The position numbers and the translations under genes are program-made. A stretch of DNA of 44,869 nucleotides from NCBI RefSeq assembly GCF_001693735.1, contig NZ_LWDV01000003.1, positions 1 through 44,869 of the forward strand, in the 5' to 3' direction. Below are positions 39,536 to 44,869 of the stretch, piece by piece; positions within the stretch are counted from its first letter, which is position 1; each line of letters opens with the position of its first letter. Under the pieces are notes generated by a model, which did no database searches, was not told the DNA's origin, and saw only the letters and a program-made list of their open reading frames with translations. The DNA comes from Orenia metallireducens. Lineage in GTDB: Bacteria > Bacillota > Halanaerobiia > Halobacteroidales > Halobacteroidaceae.

Positions 39536-39885
39536 TGTTGAATTTAGCTTTAAGAAGAAAGATGGCTAAAGATAGCATAGCTATTAACCCTACTGAGGTT
39601 ATCATTACAAGGACTGATAAGATAAAAAATAAGGCTGGTGGATATGATGAAGGACCTATTGATCTACCTACCCAGATAGTTAGAATCTTTCTTAATAATC
39701 CTAAATTAAGCACTAAGACTACTGAAGGTGGAGAGGTTAAGAAGAAAACTTATGGTATGTTAGCAGATTATGAAGCTGACATTAAGATAAGTGATGAATT
39801 TGAAGGTTATAAAGTTGTAGATGTAACTCCTATTAAATATAAAGGTGAAATTGTGAGTTATCAATGTAAGGTTGAGGTGGTTTAA
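39535..39885 (+). CDS. Head-closure (stopper) protein
   Basis: 116 aa, ATG after GGAGGTG. N-terminal helical start followed by beta structure (AINPTEVIITRTDKI, LADYEADIKISDEFEGYKVVDVTPI), consistent with gp16-type stoppers that close the portal channel. Second gene of the connector set; shares one base with the next gene (TAATG). Confidence 0.55.
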   Translation: MLNLALRRKMAKDSIAINPTEVIITRTDKIKNKAGGYDEGPIDLPTQIVRIFLNNPKLSTKTTEGGEVKKKTYGMLADYEADIKISDEFEGYKVVDVTPIKYKGEIVSYQCKVEVV

Positions 39886-40220
39886 TGGAAGGGACAGATA
39901 AAGTTCTCAAAAACTTAAGAAGATTCATTAAAGAAAAAGAAGAGGCCGCTAAAACACTAGGAGATCACTATGCTATGAAAGCAGAAAACAAAGCTAAACA
40001 AGATGCTAATTGGGTAGATCAGACTGGTCATGCTCGTCAAGGTCTTCAAGGAAGTTCTGCTGTTAATAGAAATGAAGTATTAATTAGGTTAGCTCATACC
40101 ATGGAATATGGTGTTCATTTAGAGTTAGCCAACCAAGGCAGGTACTCTGTATTAGAGCCAACCTTAAAGGCTTTAGAAGACAATTTCTTTAATGATATTA
40201 AAAAGTTGGTGAATAAGTAA
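39885..40220 (+). CDS. HK97 gp10-like tail-completion protein
   Basis: 111 aa. Sequence pattern of the HK97-gp10 family: an N-terminal helix, AENKAKQDANWVDQTGHARQGL, a short beta segment, then AHTMEYGVHLELANQGRYSVLEPTL. These proteins complete the connector/tail joint. Shares one base with both neighbours (TAATG). Confidence 0.8.
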   Translation: MEGTDKVLKNLRRFIKEKEEAAKTLGDHYAMKAENKAKQDANWVDQTGHARQGLQGSSAVNRNEVLIRLAHTMEYGVHLELANQGRYSVLEPTLKALEDNFFNDIKKLVNK

Positions 40221-40597
40221 TGTGGCAAGCAATTTATCAACATTTAAGTAACAAATCGATACAAATTAATGAATGGTTTCAAGTATATTCAGCTAATGAT
40301 AAAACACCTAAACCTTATGGCGTATTTGCTTTAAATAGTGAATCTAATAGTAAAATTAATCATAAAGGAAGATTTTTAGAATTAAATATATGGCTTTATT
40401 TTGAGAAAGGTCAAGCTCATAAACTAGATAAAGCCATGAAAGAGGTTAAAAAACTCCTCTCTAATCAGTTGTTAACCACTGATTTAGGTGAGGAGTTTTT
40501 GATTGAATATGTTAATCATCTTAAAATATTTTGGGATGAAGATTTAAAAGCAATTTGTAGAAGAGTCGATTTTAGAATACCAGGAATAAAGGGGTGA
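40220..40597 (+). CDS. Tail terminator protein
   Basis: 125 aa, coupled to the gp10-like gene. Pattern of gp17/gpU-type tail terminators: IYQHLSNKSIQ..., YGVFALNSESN, a central beta strand ELNIWLYF and helix KLDKAMKEVKKLL, ending in CRRVDFRIPGI. Fourth gene of the head-tail joining set, followed by the unknown 235-aa gene and the tail tube gene. Confidence 0.7.
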   Translation: MWQAIYQHLSNKSIQINEWFQVYSANDKTPKPYGVFALNSESNSKINHKGRFLELNIWLYFEKGQAHKLDKAMKEVKKLLSNQLLTTDLGEEFLIEYVNHLKIFWDEDLKAICRRVDFRIPGIKG

Positions 40598-40601
40598 TTA
40601 G

Positions 40602-41309
40602 ATGCTTTTAGAGGATGATTTTATAGCTATTTCTGATAGTTTAGGAGAACAAAAGAGGGTATTGCAAGAGTCTATGTTACAAGTTAATACAGGATTAAGT
40701 AATAACAAGGCTAGAATTGGACAATTAGATAATTATGAAGATTCTGAGAAACTAGTTCCAGCTATGAAAATGACCAGTCAAAGAATAGTTAGTAATAGAC
40801 TTTTTTATACTGGTCTAACTCCACTTACAAGAGCCTTATTTGATGCTGTGGGTGGTAGTCAATTCCTAGCTGATAATGATATAAGAGTTACAGAAGATTT
40901 TAAAGATCTTTTAGACTATCTTGGAATTGCTCTTGAACCTGAATATGTTATGACTCCCGTTATTGATTTAGAGCAGCTTGATGTTACTGAAATAGATATA
41001 GTGGAAAGAACTAATCTAAATACTATTGATATAAGTAGTTATGGGAAGGCTTATTTTGAATTAGTTTTGAGCAACGATTTTCTAGCAGAATCTACTTTTG
41101 ATATTACTTGTAGTCGACTAGATGGGACTAATACCACTCATACAGTTACAGTACCAGCAGGGTCCTTAACAGGTGATGTATTTTCTATTGGAGATCATAC
41201 AAATAAAGATAATATGTATATTGATGTCTTTAATGTAACTCTCATAGGAGGAACATTAGGAGATCAAGCAATAATTAGAATTAAAAAAGAAAGAGAGCCA
41301 CAATTATAA
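40602..41309 (+). CDS. Uncharacterised protein between tail terminator and tail tube genes
   Basis: 235 aa, ATG after AAGGGGTG. N-terminal ~110 residues are helical; residues ~125-235 form a beta domain (IDISSYGKAYFELVLSNDF, FDITCSRLDGTNTTHTV, IDVFNVTLIGGTLG). An extra gene at this place is not usual. It might be a second tail tube or decoration protein; I do not recognise it. Confidence 0.45.
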   Translation: MLLEDDFIAISDSLGEQKRVLQESMLQVNTGLSNNKARIGQLDNYEDSEKLVPAMKMTSQRIVSNRLFYTGLTPLTRALFDAVGGSQFLADNDIRVTEDFKDLLDYLGIALEPEYVMTPVIDLEQLDVTEIDIVERTNLNTIDISSYGKAYFELVLSNDFLAESTFDITCSRLDGTNTTHTVTVPAGSLTGDVFSIGDHTNKDNMYIDVFNVTLIGGTLGDQAIIRIKKEREPQL

Positions 41310-41330
41310 AATTAAAAAGGAGGTTCTATT

Positions 41331-41927
41331 ATGCCAGTACAAGAAACAGCAGGGGTTTTATATGGATGTAAAAGATTAGATATAACCCCTTTAAATGTTG
41401 ATGGTTCACCTAATCCATCAGCAGATACTTTTGCAATTGATGTTCCTCAGGAAGCTAGTATTGAGCCACAGATTACAGAGGGTAATAAGGCAGAGCTTAG
41501 AGGGGGTGATAATATTATTGCTACTATTGAAGATGAAGATGTTTTAACTGGATTGAATTTAACTTTTACTAATGCAGAATTAAGACCTGATGAAGTTAGA
41601 GCTATTGCCGGAAATGGAGAAATTATTTTTGATGCTTCAGGTAATGCAGTTGGATACAAAGCTCCAACAATGAAACAACAACAATCAGAGAAAGTTCCTT
41701 TTAAAGCTGAGCTATATGTATCCTTGTATGAGCAGGGATCACAATCTAAAAGTTCTAAGCTAGGTTATATTAGATTTACCTTTCCTTATTGTAAGGGATC
41801 TATTCCTAACCTCACAGCATCAGATCAAGAGTTTTTAACACCAGAGTTCACTTTAAAAGCTAGAGAGAACAGGGTTCAAAATTTATCAGTAATGCAGTGG
41901 GAACAAGTGCCTGATCTACCTACTTAA
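41331..41927 (+). CDS. Major tail (tube) protein
   Basis: 198 aa, ATG after AAGGAGG. N-terminus GVLYGCKRLDITPLN and the beta-rich body (GGDNIIATIEDEDVLTGLNLTF, RFTFPYCKGSIPNLT, FTLKARENR) match Firmicute siphophage tail tube proteins. It forms the tube hexamers around the tape measure. Followed by a strong terminator, then the chaperone genes, which would keep chaperone levels lower than tube levels. Confidence 0.78.
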   Translation: MPVQETAGVLYGCKRLDITPLNVDGSPNPSADTFAIDVPQEASIEPQITEGNKAELRGGDNIIATIEDEDVLTGLNLTFTNAELRPDEVRAIAGNGEIIFDASGNAVGYKAPTMKQQQSEKVPFKAELYVSLYEQGSQSKSSKLGYIRFTFPYCKGSIPNLTASDQEFLTPEFTLKARENRVQNLSVMQWEQVPDLPT

Positions 41928-41952
41928 TAACTAAAAATAAATAACTAATTAT

Positions 41953-41978
41953 CAAGCACCTAAGTGGGTGCTTTTTTA
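41953..41978 (+). terminator. Terminator after the tail tube gene
   Basis: AAGCACC-TAAGT-GGGTGCTT stem followed by TTTTTT. Confidence 0.88.
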
Positions 41979-42011
41979 TTTTATTACATTAAATTTTAAG
42001 GAGTGATTTTA

Positions 42012-42437
42012 ATGTCAGAATTAAAAGTAACAACGGTTGAGGAAATTAAAGAGATTGCAGGGGGAGAAATAGTACCATTACCAGGTTTTAAACCAGGTAA
42101 GCCCTTTGTAGCAAGATTGAAAAAGCCTTCATTATTAAAAATGGTTAAAGATGGACAGATACCTAACTCTCTTTTGGGAGTTGCTAAAGATATGTTTGAA
42201 GGTAATAGCAATGAGTCTGATCTTGCCGATGACCCAGAAGCTTTTAAGCAATCTATTGAATTGTTTTATTGTGTTGCTGCTGCTTCTTTAGTAGAGCCTG
42301 CTTATGAAGATGTTGAAGAATATATCAATGATGATCAAGTTATTGCAATATTTAACTATACTCAAAGTGGTATTGATGCTTTAAAACCTTTTCGTGAAGA
42401 ACAAGGAGAAGATGTCAAGTCTAACTCTAACAGCTAA
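42012..42437 (+). CDS. Tail assembly chaperone (gpG-like)
   Basis: 141 aa from ATG 42012 (AAGGAG 8 nt upstream; the in-frame GTG at 42003 overlaps it). Small acidic-ended helical protein with PFVARLKKPSLLKMVKDGQIPNSLLG, a pattern of Firmicute tail chaperones between tube and tape-measure genes. The following ORF is in the +1 frame and overlaps by 26 nt. Confidence 0.68.
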   Translation: MSELKVTTVEEIKEIAGGEIVPLPGFKPGKPFVARLKKPSLLKMVKDGQIPNSLLGVAKDMFEGNSNESDLADDPEAFKQSIELFYCVAAASLVEPAYEDVEEYINDDQVIAIFNYTQSGIDALKPFREEQGEDVKSNSNS

Positions 42438-42654
42438 AACTTGGGGTGTAAGACCATCAGAATTGATAGGTTTAAAGAATGGATATGATGCTTATTGTTT
42501 TGATGAAGCAGCAGCTGTCTTTTGGATGCAATTAAAAAATCAGACTATGCAAGAAGCTTCTAAAGATATCCCTAACTCTGGAAAGAAAAAAAGCACTAGT
42601 CTAAAAGGGCAAAACATGATGAACTTTATGACTGATCCAAGATTTAAAAAGTAA
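42412..42654 (+). CDS. Second tail assembly chaperone ORF (gpT-like)
   Basis: 80 aa from ATG 42412 with AAGGAG close upstream (3-nt spacing); an in-frame GTG at 42394 is possible. Contains KTWGVRPSELIGLKNGYDAYCFDEAAAVFWMQL, the typical content of the downstream chaperone ORF. It lies in the +1 frame to gpG, and no lambda-type slippery heptamer is seen in the overlap, so it may be translated by itself or by an unusual +1 or -2 shift. Confidence 0.6.
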   Translation: MSSLTLTAKTWGVRPSELIGLKNGYDAYCFDEAAAVFWMQLKNQTMQEASKDIPNSGKKKSTSLKGQNMMNFMTDPRFKK

Positions 42655-42673
42655 AGAGGGGAGGGGGTGAAGT

Positions 42674-44869
42674 ATGGGTTTTGGTAATTTAGGAACAGTC
42701 TGGGCTGAAATGGGTTTGAAATACTCTAAATTACAAAAAGGTTTTAAACAAGTTAAAACAGAGATTAAAACTAATGAGAAGAGTATTCAAAAATCATTAA
42801 CTAAGCTTGGAGGAATGGCAACCAATGTAGGGACTACTATGTCGATGACTTTAACCGCTCCCCTTTCTGCTTTAGGCGGACTGATGATAAAGGCGGCCTC
42901 TGATGCTCAGGAGACACAAGGACAGTTTGATCAAGTCTTTGGTGAGATATCTAAAAGTGTTAATGTATGGGCAAATCAATATGCTGATGATATAGGAAGA
43001 TCTAGAACCCAAATTAAAGAGTTTGCATCAGGATTACAAGATACTTTTGTTCCTTTGGGTTTTGCTAGGGACCAAGCTGCTCGATTATCTCAGAATTTAG
43101 TGCAGCTAGGTGTTGATGTTGCTAGTTTTAAAAATAAAGCTGATTCTAAAGTTATAGATGATTTTAATTCTGCTTTAGTTGGTAATCATGAAACTGTAAA
43201 GAAATACGGGATTATAATTAATGAGTCTAGGTTAAAATCAGAGGCCTATAAACAAGGAATTGCAGAGGTTGGAGCAGAGCTAACAGATCAACAGAAGGTT
43301 TTAGCAAGATATAGTATCATTGTTAATTCAACTAAAGATGCTCAAGGTGATGCTAGCCGCACAAGTGGAAATTTTGCTAATGTGCTAAAAAGGTTCAAAG
43401 GGGAACTTAGAAATACAGCTGAGGTTATGGGAAAAGAAATGCTCCCAATGGCAACTAAAATTATTAAGAAATTAACTAATCTAACTAAATGGTTTGGAGG
43501 ATTATCTCCAGTAGTTAAAAAAACTCTATTGATATTTGGTGGTCTAGTTACTGTACTTGGTCCAGTGATTACAATCATAGGTGTTATGGTTGGGGCAATA
43601 GGTAACTTAATACCTGTATTAAGTGCTGTGTGGAGTTGGTTGAGTACTACTACAGTAGCTATTGGAGGAATGACAACACCAATCGGTTGGGTTATTGCTG
43701 CTGTTATAGCCTTTGCTGCAGCTTGGAAAGGTAACTTCTTAGGACTACGAGATGTTACAAAAGCAATGATTAAAGAAGTTGCTGGTATGATGGGGGGACT
43801 GTGGAAGTTACTAAAAGGTGATTTTAAAGATGGGTTAGCACAGATTAGAGATTCTTTTAATACAGGCGGCGAAGAAATAACAACAGCCATAACCTCAGGT
43901 TTTAAAGATACATTTTCTAAAGCAAAGGATCTTGTTCAAAAATCTTTTGGCAGTGAAATAGCCCATGCAGCAGATAAAGGAGCAGAAGAGGCTAAACCAG
44001 ATATTGAAGCAAAAGGTAAAGAAATCGCTGAAAGTTTTAATTATGGTTTAACTGAAGAAATGAAGAAATTAGTATTTTCTAAATTAGGAGATACTGTTGG
44101 AGGAGCTTTTGATGATGCTTTAAGTAATTTTGATTATAAAGTCGATATGGGAGAGTTAAACACTAGAGAGCAGATTGTAGGGTTACAAAAAATTAGAGAT
44201 GAACTTGCAGAAAATGAAGAACAAGAAAGAGAAGCAAATGTAAGAATTTATGAACTTAAAAAACAGTTATTTAATGAAGTATTAGATCAATATGAAGAAG
44301 ATGTATCTAAGCAACAATTATCAACTGCTGAAAAGATTAAACTTCTTCAAGAAGAAGTCAAATATTATGCTATTACAGCTGATCAAAAGAAGGCTATTGA
44401 AGAAGAGATTTTAAATCTTAAACGTCAACAGGCAGAAGAAGAAAAGAGACTTGCGTCTAATCGCTATAATTTCCTTTTAAAGCTTGGTCAAATAGATTTA
44501 AAAGAACATAGAAAAAGGTTACAAAACCAACTTAAAGGGGTTAAAAAATATAGTGATGAGTGGATTAGGTTACAAGGACAGATTGCTGATACTAGACTCA
44601 AAATGTTTGATCAGATAGTAAAAAAAGATAATTTATCAACTGAAGAGCAGATTAATAACATCAATAAGATTTTACAGACTGAAAAATTAGCTACAGAAGA
44701 AAAGATTAGATTGCAAGAAAGATTAAATAAATTAAGACAAAAACGAAATAGTTCAAAAAAATCAAATAATCCAAAGAATAAAACTGATCAAAATATCAGT
44801 AAACTAGAGTTAGCATTTAATACATTTACAGAAAAATTTCAAGATTTATTATCTTCTTATAACCCACAA
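42674..44869 (+). CDS. Tail tape measure protein, N-terminal part (continues at base 1)
   Basis: 732 codons, ATG after GAGGGGGTGA, open to the last base. N-terminal region resembles the TP901-type tape measure core (LGGMATNVGTTMSMTLTAPL, DTFVPLGFARDQAARLSQNL, DFNSALVGNHETVKKYGI). Residues ~290-355 are strongly hydrophobic; ~500-720 are long coiled coils. Joined across the ends with 1-843 the protein is 1012 aa, a normal length for a siphophage tail. A long minus-strand ORF inside it (43342-43890) is only its antisense shadow. Confidence 0.9.
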   Translation, partial: MGFGNLGTVWAEMGLKYSKLQKGFKQVKTEIKTNEKSIQKSLTKLGGMATNVGTTMSMTLTAPLSALGGLMIKAASDAQETQGQFDQVFGEISKSVNVWANQYADDIGRSRTQIKEFASGLQDTFVPLGFARDQAARLSQNLVQLGVDVASFKNKADSKVIDDFNSALVGNHETVKKYGIIINESRLKSEAYKQGIAEVGAELTDQQKVLARYSIIVNSTKDAQGDASRTSGNFANVLKRFKGELRNTAEVMGKEMLPMATKIIKKLTNLTKWFGGLSPVVKKTLLIFGGLVTVLGPVITIIGVMVGAIGNLIPVLSAVWSWLSTTTVAIGGMTTPIGWVIAAVIAFAAAWKGNFLGLRDVTKAMIKEVAGMMGGLWKLLKGDFKDGLAQIRDSFNTGGEEITTAITSGFKDTFSKAKDLVQKSFGSEIAHAADKGAEEAKPDIEAKGKEIAESFNYGLTEEMKKLVFSKLGDTVGGAFDDALSNFDYKVDMGELNTREQIVGLQKIRDELAENEEQEREANVRIYELKKQLFNEVLDQYEEDVSKQQLSTAEKIKLLQEEVKYYAITADQKKAIEEEILNLKRQQAEEEKRLASNRYNFLLKLGQIDLKEHRKRLQNQLKGVKKYSDEWIRLQGQIADTRLKMFDQIVKKDNLSTEEQINNINKILQTEKLATEEKIRLQERLNKLRQKRNSSKKSNNPKNKTDQNISKLELAFNTFTEKFQDLLSSYNPQ

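Noticed and set aside
43342-43890. 182-codon ORF on the minus strand
   Set aside because: It lies wholly antisense to the tape-measure gene, is Pro/Ile/Thr rich in an unnatural way and lacks an RBS; it is a shadow of the Gly/Ala-rich coding strand.
1-44869. CRISPR array, insertion sequence, tRNA or integrase genes
   Set aside because: None seen: no regular repeat-spacer series, no transposase or recombinase motifs, and no tRNA cloverleaf. The absence of an integrase is used as support for plasmid lysogeny.

Overview
The window looks like one complete, circular, AT-rich temperate siphophage genome that lives as a plasmid (a phage-plasmid) in a low-GC Firmicute. Strong AAGGAGG ribosome binding sites, frequent GTG/TTG starts and the gene families all fit Bacillota; a clostridial or Halanaerobiales-type host is a guess. 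The last base completes a codon of a tape-measure ORF (42674 to the end), and base 1 continues the same frame without a stop to 843. Joining the ends gives a 1012-codon gene, so the sequence appears to be circular and cut inside the tape-measure gene. There is no integrase. Instead there is an actin-type ParM/ParR/parC partition locus, two DnaD-like initiators that each carry iteron-like repeats inside the gene, and a HicAB toxin-antitoxin pair.

Layout. 1-10025: end of the tape measure, then tail tip/baseplate and fibre genes, two of them with DNRLRE-type domains. 10093-12135: lipoprotein moron, then lysis genes (XhlA-like membrane protein, amidase, small membrane protein with a possible programmed -1 frameshift). 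12157-13690 (minus strand): parR, parM and a centromere of six TGTTAACA palindromes. 13690-16400: plasmid-maintenance region with a GC-rich repeat cluster, a small regulated operon, a structured leader and the first DnaD-like initiator. 16481-20268 (minus strand): lysogen-expressed genes, including a membrane-anchored DUF4041 plus GIY-YIG protein with the architecture of the anti-phage nuclease SNIPE. 20362-21377: CI-type repressor and divergent Cro-like gene around a consensus early promoter. 21499-30355: early genes (Bet annealase, second DnaD initiator with iterons, DnaC-type loader, MazG-like, RusA, HNH nuclease, small zinc-ribbon proteins), ending with an ArpU-like late regulator. 30354-31600: four 11-bp activator-like repeats, a late promoter, terminators and an inserted hicAB cassette. 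31624-44869: terminase, portal, head, connector and tail genes in standard siphophage order.

How it may work together: in the lysogen the CI repressor silences the early promoter; Rep and ParMRC keep the circle replicating and segregating, HicAB penalises loss, and the SNIPE-like protein and perhaps the lipoprotein exclude other phages. On induction the early genes replicate the DNA, the ArpU-like protein activates the late promoter, and the structural and lysis genes follow around the circle.
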